Assembly (NCBI GenBank): GCA_011032825.1
Contig: JAADJZ010000017.1
Coordinates: forward strand, 496,001-560,000
Source: Massariosphaeria phaeospora
Taxonomy: Eukaryota; Ascomycota; Dothideomycetes; Pleosporales
DNA: 64,000 nucleotides
Reading direction: 5' to 3'
Translations under genes and position numbers: made by a program
The notes under the pieces: model-generated
Database searches by the model: none
What the model was told of the DNA's origin: nothing
Seen by the model: only the letters and a program-made list of their open reading frames with translations
In this document: positions 39,070-49,194 of the stretch, piece after piece
Numbering within the stretch: position 1 is the stretch's first letter
Layout of the letters: every line of letters begins with the position of its first letter

Positions 39070-40634
39070 CTACAGAATGAGCGCCACTTTTGCCCCATTC
39101 CGGCTCTGCCATATCAGCCTCTGCTCCTCCACCCACTCCAGTACATCATCCCTATTCTCGATCCCCGAAAACCGTCGTAGCATAGTCGCCATGATGTACT
39201 TGCTCTCAGTATACACGAGTCTGAATGCCGGACAGATGCGCGGCCCGCCGGAAAACGGCGTGTACTCCCACGTCGGCCGCGTCGTGGCCCATCGCTCGGG
39301 GTCGAACGCCTCGGCGTCGGCGCCCCAGAACGACGCGTCGCGCTGCTGGGCGCGGAAATTCGTCTCGATCAAATCGCCCTTTTCGATGAGAAAGGGGGCG
39401 AGGCCGTCGGGACCGCCGCCTGTGGGGAGCACGGTTGTGCATGGGCATTCGCGGACGGTGGCTGCGGCGATGGGGGTGAGGCGATGGGCTATGGATGTGG
39501 GTTAGTTTTGGGGCTGGTGTGTGCATGTTATGTTTACGACTGACTGACTTTCGCGGAGCACCCAGTTGAGGTACTTGTACGAGTTTAGCAGCTCGTATGT
39601 TAAGGGCTGGGAGGCTGTAAGTAGGATTTCGGCGCGGAGTTTCGCCCAGCAGGGAGGGTGGCGGGCGAGATGGAAGAACGCGTTCGTGAGAGTGACGGCT
39701 ACGGTGTCGTGGGCGGGGCAGAAGATACTGATGATGAGGGAGCGCAGCGTGTGTTTGTCTTGGATGGTCTTTACTAGCTCGTCAACGATGCGGATTTGGG
39801 TGGTGTGCTGGGGGGGTTTCTGGACCCGGGATTCTGCTTCGTCGATGCAGGTGTCGATGTAGTCGAGGACTGTCTTGCACCACTCGCCGTACTCTTTTGG
39901 GCGTTTGGCAACCGGGGTGATGACGTCGCGCTGGGCGAACATGAAGGCGTCCATGAAGCCCTTGCACGCTTCTGGGGACGAGAGCGCGTTCATGGAGCGG
40001 CCGAAGATGAACTCGCTCGAGATATCGAGAGTCTTGTGCCTGTCAGCAACGAATACGCAAGTTTATCGTACTCACGTGGAACTTACCAGCCGTTTTAGCA
40101 GCGGGTACAGATCAACAGTCGACTGATCTCGCGGCAGGAGCTCTATAAACCGCTCCACATGCCGCCTCAAACGATCAAAGTTCGCAACGTGCGCCACATC
40201 AAACGCCGGACGAACAAGAGATCGACTGTGTTTCCACTGCAGTCCATCCGTCACCAAGATGCCGTTCCCAAAGAACCCTTTGCCACCCTCATACCGTAGG
40301 GGCTGCAACCCGAACTTCTCGAATTGCTTCGACAAGACCGCCTTTGAGACCTCTGGATCGCAGGTCCGGAAGTACGTGCGACCAGACCGCATCGCCTTGG
40401 ACGTTTTGCCTTATTCTTCGAAAAGGCGAGCTGTAGTGTCGAGAACGTATGGGTTTGCGCGGCTGTTTGGTTGATTAGGGCGAGGTCTGTGGGGAGTCGC
40501 GGGGGGTCTTTGCAGGCGTGTTTGCGGGTTAGGGTTTGGCGGATGAAGCGCTTTTGGGCGTTTGTGGAGAAGATGTAGATGGGGATGCAGAATAGGATGA
40601 TGGGGAGGAGGATTTGGAGGGAGATGAGGCCCAT
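39070..40634 (-). pseudogene. Cytochrome P450 (CYP52/CYP539-like clan) with an apparent frameshift
   Basis: The coding sequence runs from ATG 40634 through exon 40088-40634, exon 39549-40032 and exon 39070-39488. It has an N-terminal membrane anchor (LISLQILLPIILFCIPIYIF). P450 features: KGFFGNGILVTDGLQWKHSR, an I-helix FCPAHDTVAVTL, the K-helix ETHRLTP formed across intron 2, and the heme region YTPFSGGPRICPAFRL with the Cys ligand present. Introns are 55 and 60 nt. Within exon 1 the frame changes near 40405-40409: upstream frame reads LAFSKNKA, downstream frame KTSKAMRSGRTYFRTCDPEV, which are contiguous in the family. One base appears to be missing, and no intron can explain it without deleting conserved residues. 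The Gly usually following the Cys ligand (CxG) is Ala here, which some relatives also have. It is either a recent pseudogene or a sequence error. Confidence 0.8.
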
Positions 40635-41382
40635 GGCGGGATTTCAGCTTGGGTATCGTTTTTGGGGGGGAGGTTGAGGATAATAAGATTAGAGAATGCA
40701 ATGCTTAGAAGGAAGTACAGAAAGGAGCGCGAGAACGAATGCTGAAGTCTTCGCTGTGGCACAGCGCGGAAAATGGGGTGTTTGATGCGGCGTAGTTAGA
40801 TAAGCATGTTGTGCTATTGAACGTGATAGATCTCTAAAGTTATAAGAGCGTCTATGGTGCATATCACCCAATCTTCTCAGGCTGTACTGCGACCTAAGCA
40901 ATCTCGTAGTTGTTTAGATCTCTGGGTAGTGCAATGCAAAGAGTTCGTCTTCACTCATGTGTAGGACGAGTCGGAATAATCCGGTTAGGATGCTCCGTTC
41001 GACCGAGGTTTGACAGTGTGCAAGCCCAACAAATATACTACACCGATAAGGCGCGTGAGTCGTGATTTGCTGTCTTTGTTCTCATGGAAATGCCGGGAAA
41101 TATGGCGTATCCGGATCATGACATCGTGGTGAGTCTAGAGAAACTGATTTATTCATCCAGTGTGTGGTTCGATGGTGAGTTAGACACTAATGGATTGGCG
41201 GCACAGCAAAATGGAGACGAGAGTGCGGTCGAGGTTGAAGTTGTTCGCACCGCTTATATGTGCAGTACTACGCGCTAAACCATTCCTGGCCGCGCCACTA
41301 AGCTGCGCCACATGTTTATCGATAACGAACCAAAATTTCTTCCCCGCCGAAACACCAAATATTGCACACTCAACTCCACAAC
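40635..41382. other. Divergent intergenic region, P450 / TSR4
   Basis: This 748-bp spacer lies between two outward-facing starts. No gene-like frame is seen. Confidence 0.4.
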
Positions 41383-42751
41383 ATGTCTCCGTACGACAGC
41401 GATTCGTCTGATGGAGGGGAAGACTACACAGAAACCAGCACTCTGTTGGGCTATGTCTCAAAGGAAGCGACTGGAGACGCCATATCCCATCTAGGAGGTG
41501 TTCCTGTATGTACGATGGCCCACTACCCCGCTCACCAAGTACTGATTCTCGGCGATATAGACATGGCTTGACGATAAAACCGCTCCGTCTGGCACCTTGG
41601 CCAAGTGCAAAGTCTGCAATGACTTGCTTACAGTCCTCCTCGAACTCAACGGTGACCTACCCGACCGATTTCCCTGCCACGAACGGCGACTTTACATCTG
41701 GAGTTGTCGGCGGAAGACTTGCAGGAGGAAGGAGGGCAGTGTGAGAGGGATTCGCGGCGTCCGCGTGGCCAAGGGTGCTGGCGGGAAAGCAGTTGCAAAG
41801 GCGGATAAAGCAGAAAAGGTGGAGGCGAATAAAGATGAGAAACCACAGCTCGGTATTGGAGAGGCGCTGTTTGGAGTAAAGAGCGTCAAGAACGACAGCA
41901 GTGGAGCAGCGCCTTCTAATCCTATCACCAACCCGTTCTCATCAAACGCGAAAGGGAAAGCTCCCCCGAATCCGTTCTCCTCTGCAGGTGCCAATCCTTT
42001 CGCTGCAGCCACGCCTACTGTTCAAGTGACATCCGACGAACCCAAAGAGGAGGGGACGGCAACACTGGCAGAGACCTTTGCCGACAAAGTCCGCCTCTCG
42101 TCCCCACCGCCTCCATCGCAACCTCCCCGACCACACGAGCCATGGCCGACACAGTCGTCATTTCCGCCTCCGTATCCCCACTACCACCTCGATGCTGAGT
42201 ACGAGACCCTCGATGCGCCGTCTACCCCACAAATACCTGTGAACGCACGCGTGGACATGGACCTGGATGCGGAAGGAAGCGGCGGAACCGGGAAAGAGGA
42301 CAAGGAAGTGTTCGAGAGTACCTTGGACAAGACATTCCAGAAATTTGCCGATCGAGTCGGTCAGAACCCTGAGCAAGTGCTACGGTACGAATTCCAGGGC
42401 AGGCCGCTCTTGTATAGCGACAACGACAAGGTAGGAAAAACACTCGCGCCTCACGCAGAGAACGGATCCTTTTCGCATGCGAAAGTTACAATCGCAAGCT
42501 CGAAAGGAGGAGTGGGTCTACCTCGTTGTCAGAACTGCGGTGCCGATAGAGCGTTCGAGGTTCAATTGACACCTCATGCTATTACGGAGCTCGAAGCCGA
42601 CGAGATGGGCATAGACGGCATGGAATGGGGCACCATCATCTTAGGCGTCTGTAGCAAGGACTGCAAGCCAAACGATGTTCCTGAAGGTGAAGTTGGCTAT
42701 CTAGAGGAGTGGGTCGGCGTGCAGTGGGAGGAGGTTGCTGCAAAAAAGTGA
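41383..42751 (+). CDS. TSR4: Tsr4/PDCD2-family protein, 20S pre-rRNA processing chaperone
   Basis: Exons 41383-41505 and 41561-42751 give 437 residues with a 55-nt intron in phase 0. The N-terminus has LLGYVSKEATGDAISHLGGV and then, across the intron, TWLDDKTAP. CKVCNDLLTVLLELNGDLPD and the Cys-rich LYIWSCRRKTCRRKEGSVRG follow. The C-terminal PDCD2_C domain has DKTFQKFADRVGQNPEQVLR, GRPLLYSDNDKV, LPRCQNCGADRAFEVQLTPH, and the closing GVCSKDC. In yeast Tsr4 is a co-translational chaperone for ribosomal protein uS5 (Rps2) and is needed for 20S pre-rRNA maturation to 18S. The disordered middle (about 120-220) has repeated NPFSS/NPFAA motifs. Family assignment is firm. Confidence 0.93.
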
Positions 42752-43597
42752 TCATGAGCCCCATCATTACACCCTCCTTTCTATGATACCCGTTCGCCTT
42801 CGCGCTGCATTTGCGAGCAGTTCACTTAGTAAACAACCAGCGAAAGGGGTCAGGGGTGCACGCTAGTCACCCAGGTAACACGGAAGGTCCGAACGACGTG
42901 GACTTTGGCATCCCCCCACGTCCAATCATCTTTAATATGCACGAAATTCTCCGCAAGATGAGGAGCGAAACTAAATTCGGTGTAGCTTACCTTTCAGCTT
43001 CACTGGTTTTGAGTGGTGCCAAGGCAGATCGCCGGCGGCTCCGCGTATTTCGCTTGCGCAAGTGACAACACCACCTCTGTGGGCTGCACGACTTCCGACC
43101 ACTCTTCATCACTTGCTCATGCTGCCATCATGCTCGCTTTCTGGTGGCTTACCTGGTGGTTGGATCTCTAGAATATCTAGCGTGCTTCTTCGGAGCATTA
43201 TCCCAGGCCATTGGAACATAGCCATCGTTTGACTTCACCTGTGCTACCTGGCGGTGAAGAGTGGCTGCCAATGGCCGGGAAAGGAAAGGCGTTTGTGTTG
43301 GTGGTAGCTGTAACACCTTCTGGCTTTGAAGCTCTGACGTTCTCATCTCCTAGCTTGGTCCCCCGGACGTCGAATCTTTGAGATCTCCCTTTCTCCAGCC
43401 CTGCGCTATACTTACACCTCTCGGCCTCAAGGTTCCTTTTCTCAAACTTACAACATTACCTTCTTCTCTTCGTGCGTAGTGTATTCGCCCTACCTCGACG
43501 GGTGTCACTTGGTGTCCTTTTTCCCCGGTCTTATATCACTATCTAATCTACTCAACCTTTACTTCTTCCACATCAACAACAACCCAGTCCACCCACC
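42752..43597. other. Intergenic, promoter and leader of the CBM18 gene at its right end
   Basis: A TATA-like TTATATC lies at 43531-43537, about 60 bp upstream of the ATG. A CA/CT-rich leader ends in CCCACCATGC. The minus-strand 65-codon frame 43149-43346 has no recognisable family. Confidence 0.45.
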
Positions 43598-44485
43598 ATG
43601 CGATCGGTATTCCTCCTAGCGATAGCAGCACTCACTCTTGCCAATGCTCTAGCGACCGACAAAACGGCTCGCTGCGGTACAGAATTCGGCATTACGTGTC
43701 ATGGAAGCGACTTCGGCTCGTGCTGCTCGCAGCTTGGATTCTGCGGGTCCACGCTTACGCACTGCGAGACTGGTTGCCAGCCAGAATATGGAGCTTGCTC
43801 GTCTTCCCGCCAAGCTTCACCGCCAGTCCTAGCAACCAAGTCGGTGTCTCCCCTAGTGTGGCGGGCATCGCCGATGTCTCTGGCCAAGGCATCGCCCACC
43901 AGCCCCATCGTCGAGCCCGTTGCAGCCTCTTCGCTCTCGGGCCCCAACGTCGCAAGGGCTGATCTCTCCGTCCGCGACACAGCAGACGCATCAGCTCAGA
44001 GAAACTGCAACCACAACGCCCTCCATAACCCCTCCTTCAACACCGGCTCCCTCGCCCCCTGGATCAGCTTCGTAACCGGCGCCTGGCAACAACGCCAAGT
44101 CCGCCCCCTCCCAAACAACCCCTCCCAGCACTACTTCTCGGCGCACACCTCCAGCGTCGCCTTCGCCTCGCTCACACTGTCGCAGACCGACGTCAGTGTC
44201 CCCGACGGCACGTTGGTCGACTGCTCGGCCCTGGTGCAGGCGCACAGGTCAGGGAGTGGGCAAGGCAACTTTGTGACGAGATTTGATGTTTTCATCGGCG
44301 ACGTGAGTTGCGGCATAGGCACTGTGGTGAACGGGGCGACCGGGTGGTTCAGAGTTGGGGGAAGGGTGAGGGTTGTTGGCGACACGCATGTTGCTGTGGT
44401 GGTGGTGACTTCGGACAAGGCGGGGGAGCACGGCGCGAGCATTGGGGTTAGGGATGTCCAGGTGAAGACTGTAGGCGACTGCTGA
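43598..44485 (+). CDS. Secreted chitin-binding (hevein/CBM18) protein with C-terminal beta-sandwich region (295 aa)
   Basis: Intronless. The signal peptide MRSVFLLAIAALTLANALA occupies residues 1-19. One CBM18 domain follows at about residues 25-67 with the eight cysteines in hevein order: RCGTEFGITC, then GSCCSQLGFCG, then THCETGC and QPEYGAC. The aromatic/Ser positions of the chitin-binding patch are only partly typical. A Ser/Pro/Ala linker (about 70-130) leads to a C-terminal domain of about 160 residues beginning NHNALHNPSFNTGSLAPWIS, which resembles CBM4/9-like or DUF-type jelly-roll modules common in fungal secreted proteins. Likely role: extracellular, binding chitin in the cell wall or shielding it from host chitinases. 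The domain order and secretion are seen; the role is inference. Confidence 0.85.
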   Translation: MRSVFLLAIAALTLANALATDKTARCGTEFGITCHGSDFGSCCSQLGFCGSTLTHCETGCQPEYGACSSSRQASPPVLATKSVSPLVWRASPMSLAKASPTSPIVEPVAASSLSGPNVARADLSVRDTADASAQRNCNHNALHNPSFNTGSLAPWISFVTGAWQQRQVRPLPNNPSQHYFSAHTSSVAFASLTLSQTDVSVPDGTLVDCSALVQAHRSGSGQGNFVTRFDVFIGDVSCGIGTVVNGATGWFRVGGRVRVVGDTHVAVVVVTSDKAGEHGASIGVRDVQVKTVGDC

Positions 44486-44987
44486 TCGTCTCAAACCTTT
44501 CTTTGAGCGAGGTTGAGGAAGCGGTCATGGTTGCTAGTCGAGATTGGCTCCTACACAGCTTTCTGCATCTTGGGAAGTATCTAGGCGATATTGCTTAATC
44601 TTGATTGGTCATACTCGGAGAGAAAAAATCTATTCAGAACGTGCTTCTTGCGGCACTGCTAGATCGATACTCGGCGATGACTACCTACTACAATACCTGT
44701 GCGGCACGCTCACATCTCAAGCTAGTCTCAAAACAGCACGCTCGAGCGGGGAAGTCCATCGTCCCATGATCCTCCCAACGTCGACCTAACTATAACCCCT
44801 AAAACATACATAGGGTCTTCTCACACGTAGCCCTAGCATAATAGATACTATAGCCTATGGTCTGTCCTCAAAGCACCACTTATCCCACTAGCGCACCACA
44901 CGCTAGATTTTGTTAAACTGCTGCCTGGGCTCCAGTACCTCCATATCAAGCTCTACTGCCTGTCAATCCGTTATATCTTGATCTACA
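44486..44987. other. Intergenic
   Basis: This 502-bp stretch carries nothing recognisable. It separates two plus-strand genes. Confidence 0.4.
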
Positions 44988-46073
44988 ATGCCGTGTGTCC
45001 AGCAAACTCGAACATATCTCCACGACCTCGCCATATCGATCGACACATGGCTCCAGCGAATAGACTACGTGTCTGAAGCGAAACTCATCGGCGCCGCCTG
45101 TCTGACTACGCTCGTCATGTGAGGATCCCCCAATCTGATCTGGAACATCTTACGCTATGTCTACTATATGGTCTACCGTACTAACTCGTGCAGCGTCGGC
45201 CCGCTCATCTATCTCTCAAACCGCTACCACTGGGACTGCATCCCCTGGTCCGAATATCTCTGGAGCGCACTGCCCGCCCTCCCAGCCGCATTCACCCGGT
45301 ACACGCTCCCCACGCCCCTGGACCTCGAATCCAACGCCACGACTACCAAACCCGGCCGCCACATCTGCGGCGCGCCAACCCGCTCGATCTCCTTCGACGA
45401 CAGCGCGCAAGACACGACGCGCCGCCTCAGCTTCGACGGCGCGGCGATCCGCATCTTCGGGTATCCGTCGCTGGGCGGCGTCATCGTGCTGGACCACGCA
45501 TCGATTCCGGACTTCGAGTTTCTGGGGCTGGATCGGCTTGCGCCGCTGGAGACGCGGGGGGGTGATGACGATGACGATACCGCGGCGGAAGATGCGTTTT
45601 GCAAGGAGATGCTGCGGCTGGGGGCGCGCTGGTATGAAGACTTGGCGCGGTATTGGTTTCTGAAGAGTGTGGGTGGGGAGGGGGGCGAAGAGAGCGATGT
45701 GTGTGTTGAGGCGCTGGAGGAGGGTTCGGAGCCGGAGCCGGGGCTGGGGGAGCGGTATTGGGTGGGTGTGGCGTGGCTAAGGGGGGGCGGGCTAGTGGTT
45801 GCGGAGTGGGATACGTTGATGTGGGGACATGGGCGCGGACGTGATGAGGAGTTTTTGCCGGTAGAGGAGTTGGCGCGGTTGAGGTTGTGTGTGAGTATGG
45901 ATGAGAAGGCGAGGGTGTTGAGGGAGAGGTTTGGGGGCGTGGAGTTGAGGGATGTGGGGGAGTATTGTGGGAATGGGTTTTTGGGGGCTTGGGAAAAGAG
46001 GGAGAGGGAGAAGGAGAAGGAGAAGGAGAAGGAAAAAGAAAATGAGAAGTCTGAGAAGCTTGAGAAGGCATAG
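44988..46073 (+). CDS. Unknown protein with one membrane segment and a Glu/Lys-repeat tail (336 aa)
   Basis: Exons 44988-45118 and 45194-46073 join across a 75-nt intron (GTGAGG donor, TCGTGCAG acceptor). The join produces a single hydrophobic segment at about residues 33-53 (LIGAACLTTLVIVGPLIYLS), so the protein is probably membrane-anchored. The body is acidic and has YHWDCIPWSEYLWSALPALP, TRRLSFDGAAIRIFGYPSLG and WYEDLARYWFLKS. The C-terminus is a highly charged helix of repeated Glu-Lys pairs from a GGAGAA microsatellite. I do not recognise a family; it may be a taxonomically restricted fungal protein. The long frame, the GC-biased third positions and the hydrophobic segment rebuilt by splicing support that it is real. 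The start MPCVQQTRTY is the only ATG compatible with this exon. Confidence 0.65.
46005..46037 (+). repeat. GGAGAA microsatellite encoding Glu-Lys repeats
   Basis: About five GGAGAA units give alternating Glu and Lys at the end of the unknown protein. Unit length is a multiple of three, so copy changes keep the frame. Confidence 0.8.
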
Positions 46074-46574
46074 ATGATGTTCGTTGTTGGCTCCTATGCA
46101 CCACCAATGTACCTCCTTGAAGTATTCCAAACTCCAGCCTAGCTCAGCTTACGCAAAGAGAACTTCTTCCACTGATCCTGCTACAATAGCACACAACCAG
46201 GTTGCCATGTTTCCAGCAACAGGTAAATAGGCTACTTTTATACTTTACAAAGTCTTGTTGTATCTAGTAGACTAGGTATTGTCGAAGGAGGACTTGTAGA
46301 AGTGAAAGAGTCCTATTTCATCTAGTTATCAAGATAATAGATAGTGTGAAAGGACGTCATCGTTTATATTGCTGCAATTTTTTCTCTGGAGCTTCATTCA
46401 CGGGAATCGACGTGTTCGTGTCGGAGTCGATGTATTTATATGAGCCGACTTATCCGTATGAATTAATGTAGAAGCAGCCGTCTGTACTATTGCTTAAGCT
46501 GCGTTGGATAGACTTGTCCACAATCTATTTGAGAGGTGGAGTTGAACTTGGTAAGTACTGCCAATATCCAACAC
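46074..46574. other. Convergent intergenic region
   Basis: This 501-bp stretch lies between the 3' ends of two convergent genes. No gene is seen. Confidence 0.45.
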
Positions 46575-47993
46575 CTAATAGGACTTTGATTCGCCATCCG
46601 CCTGTAACCTCTGTTGGAGCAAAGGATCGAGCCTCACTGCGAGCTCGTGGTCTACCACACTGTGTGCCGGCCCATCGAAGAACCGCAACTGGGGCATCAT
46701 ATTGGCCAGTTTGCCCGCCAAGCCATCCATTTCCTCCAGGCTCGTGGTGTTTTTGCTTGCGTGCATAACAGTAAGCCTGGTTAGACTGGGAAACATGGCA
46801 TCGTTGGCGACAGCGATTTTCCAATCAATAGCGCCAGACAAACAGCAGCGTTCCAGTTTCAGACAGTGTTCACCTAGTGCTCTGAGTGCCGACCATGATA
46901 GTATATCGCGCGGCTCGCAAATGAGGTGAAAAGCCGTGAGGTCGGGGAGCAGCCTCGCCATCTCGACAATGGTATCATCTGTGAGGTTCTTTACCGATGG
47001 TTTTGAGTCGCCCACTCCTCCAACCACGAGGCTCACTAGCTTCGGACAACTGCGCGTGAGATTTATGAGGTCGGTGCCATTGATGGTACTCCCTGGTGAG
47101 AACTCAACGTGCAATTCGACAAGGTTGACGAATCCGGATGCGACTGCCAGAAGCGAGTGTGTAGCAACGACTTGGGGATATATAATTAAAATCTCCAGCT
47201 TCGGCGCATACCGGAGTAGCAGCTCTAGTCCCGAGCATGAAATCTGCGTTCTAAGTTCTATTAATTCAGGAAAGACGGCTCCGGTTCGGTCCAACTCTTG
47301 AAGTGCATGTAACCAGTCATCCTCGATCAAGGGAAGAGCCAAACTCTTCAATCTTGGATGCTGTGCGAAGGCCTGGAAGGATTTCGATGTCAGAATGCCG
47401 GCGAAGGCGCCCTGGAAGATGAAGGAGTGGATATAATGCAATGCCGAAATGAGATAAACTAGTCCCTCTGCAGTGGCACTGTCGTGTCCGGAGGACTTAA
47501 GGCGGAGGGATTGTAACTTAGGACAATGCTGTGTTAACGCAGCCAGAACATCGTCGGTAATAGCGGGACCTTCGTGAAGCTCATAGTGAAGTAGACTCGG
47601 CTGTGCAAGATGTTTGCATATCTCGTCCGCATATGCATGCGGCGGGTACTCGATATGACTATACTCGTAAACTAAAACTTTTTGGAGTCGGGGATATGCG
47701 AGATGGCACAGCTCCGTAACATTTTCGCCATTCCTAGGATATATTTCCATCACGCGAATGAAGTTGGCATAGAACTGTGCTCGGGCAACGTCTTTTCGTG
47801 CAAGGTTATTGAGCAGATAAGCGCGGTCTGAGTCAAAATTGGCACTCCACATAATTCGGGTCGCCTCATGGTTGAAGAGTTTGTTGACGAACAGAGAGTT
47901 GTAGAGCGGGCTTAATGATGGTTTTTCGTCAACTGGGTCGAAAAGGTCAAGTACGAGCCCCACGACTTCTGGAAGACCGAGGGCCGGATGCAT
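46575..47993 (-). CDS. Leucine-rich-repeat (F-box/LRR-like) protein (472 aa)
   Basis: Intronless from MHPALGLPEVVGLVLDLFDP at 47993. The open frame extends upstream to 48392 but that part looks non-coding (Ala/Arg/Cys-rich), so the internal start was chosen. The N-terminal 45 residues (LPEVVGLVLDLFDP... NSLFVNKLFNHEATRIMW) fit a degenerate F-box with the usual 'L..C....A..LWR'-like ending. Irregular LRRs follow, for example LTQHCPKLQSLRLKS, FPELIELRTQISCSGLELLL, LINLTRSCPKLVSLVVGG, LLPDLTAFHLICE and LGEHCLKLERCCLSG; several carry the Cys typical of the AMN1/FBXL subtype. The likely role is a substrate adaptor of an SCF ubiquitin ligase. The target is unknown. It is divergent from the Zn2Cys6 gene. 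Confidence 0.85.
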   Translation of the reverse strand: MHPALGLPEVVGLVLDLFDPVDEKPSLSPLYNSLFVNKLFNHEATRIMWSANFDSDRAYLLNNLARKDVARAQFYANFIRVMEIYPRNGENVTELCHLAYPRLQKVLVYEYSHIEYPPHAYADEICKHLAQPSLLHYELHEGPAITDDVLAALTQHCPKLQSLRLKSSGHDSATAEGLVYLISALHYIHSFIFQGAFAGILTSKSFQAFAQHPRLKSLALPLIEDDWLHALQELDRTGAVFPELIELRTQISCSGLELLLRYAPKLEILIIYPQVVATHSLLAVASGFVNLVELHVEFSPGSTINGTDLINLTRSCPKLVSLVVGGVGDSKPSVKNLTDDTIVEMARLLPDLTAFHLICEPRDILSWSALRALGEHCLKLERCCLSGAIDWKIAVANDAMFPSLTRLTVMHASKNTTSLEEMDGLAGKLANMMPQLRFFDGPAHSVVDHELAVRLDPLLQQRLQADGESKSY

Positions 47994-49194
47994 TGTGATA
48001 GGCAGAGGTGGCCAAACTGTGTTGAGGGTGGTGGAGTGTAAATACTGCGCAGCTACAGCAACCAGGGGCGGGTGCGGGTGCGAGAGCGAGAGCGAGAGAT
48101 AATCTAGGCACGCTAGGTAATCGAAACGCCAAGGCCGACACGGCCCGGTTGCGCCGCGATGCGCCACAATGCGCCACAAACCCTTAGCGGCCCGCTCGAT
48201 AGAGGGTTCGTAAGCTCCTGCTGCCCCTCTGCACACAGAGCCAAAAGACCAGCCTCGACAGCAAACCGCTACTGCAGGACACAGCAAGAACAGCACTCTA
48301 TGCAGGACCGCTCCTAAGTACGCGCATAGAAGACGTGGCGCAAGTAGGAACCTGATGCGCAACGGCAGTGATGTCGCGCCAGCCGGCAACAATGGCTCAC
48401 CAACTGGGGCGTCTACTGGGGAGGAAGTAGGTAGTTGTTATTGTAACCAGCGGCGTCAAGTGCCCACGAGCAGTGTCGACCACACGACTGTCTACGTACC
48501 TACTTGTTAACGGTACAACTCCAGTATCCGCAGACACTGGATACTGCCCTGACGCCTATCCGGCTCATCAGTTACGGACGATGCAGGCGCAAGAGCTGGC
48601 GCAAAGAGCTGGACGCGACGGGGAAAGGGCAATCGGAACAGGTGGAAGCAGCGCCAGTCGTTCGCCGAGCCCCGGCACATCAGGCCGGGCCCGGCACATC
48701 ATGCCGAGCCAACCTCCACCCTCCATCCTCCACCCTCCGCAGTGCGGCTGCTTGACCCTCCGCCCGTGGCGGCTGCGTCCGGAGCGTCGCTGCCAGCTGC
48801 TTCATGGTCGTGGCATTTGTTGGCCGGTGGCATCGTCTGCGGAGACAGCAGACAGCAGACAGCAGACAGCAGACAGCGCCACACAGAGAGAGGGAGTGAG
48901 AGAGCGCCCGCCGGTGCTTGAGCCGTGGAACCTTGGAAGACTCCAGCAGTCGCAGTCGCAGTCGTCCCCTGCCGCCTCCAGGGCGTGCGGCTCAATTGAT
49001 CGGCCGGCGCCTTCCTCCCGTGGTCGTTACAACAGTAGCGTCTGCGGTAAGAGTGACGTCGGAGGGGTGACGTTTGAAGCCATCTCGAGTCGATTTGCTA
49101 TAGGAGACGCACCCGGCCTCGCAACTCGCAACGAGGTCGTCGATCCTCCCTCGCTCCTCCGCCTGCACTCCCCCCCCCCCCCCCCCCCCGGGCC
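47994..49194. promoter_or_regulatory. Divergent promoter region, LRR protein / Zn2Cys6 factor
   Basis: This 1.2-kb spacer contains a short tandem repeat of GACAGCA units at about 48841-48875 and a C20 run at 49170-49189 that ends five bases before the regulator's ATG. Long open frames here are GC-driven and show no family signature. Confidence 0.45.
49170..49189. repeat. C20 homopolymer in the 5' leader of the Zn2Cys6 gene
   Basis: Twenty consecutive C are followed by GGGCC and then ATG at 49195. The run lies in the presumed 5'-UTR of the regulator. Confidence 0.9.

Noticed and set aside
39220..39290. CxA instead of CxG at the P450 heme loop taken as proof of pseudogenisation
   Set aside because: Some related fungal P450s also appear to have Ala at this place. 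Only the frameshift is used as evidence of damage.
43149..43346. 65-codon minus-strand frame
   Set aside because: Too short, no homologous motif, and it lies in the promoter region of the CBM18 gene.
47994..48392. N-terminal extension of the LRR protein
   Set aside because: The 133 extra codons are Arg/Ala/Cys-rich and unlike the domain. The ATG at 47993 begins the conserved part.
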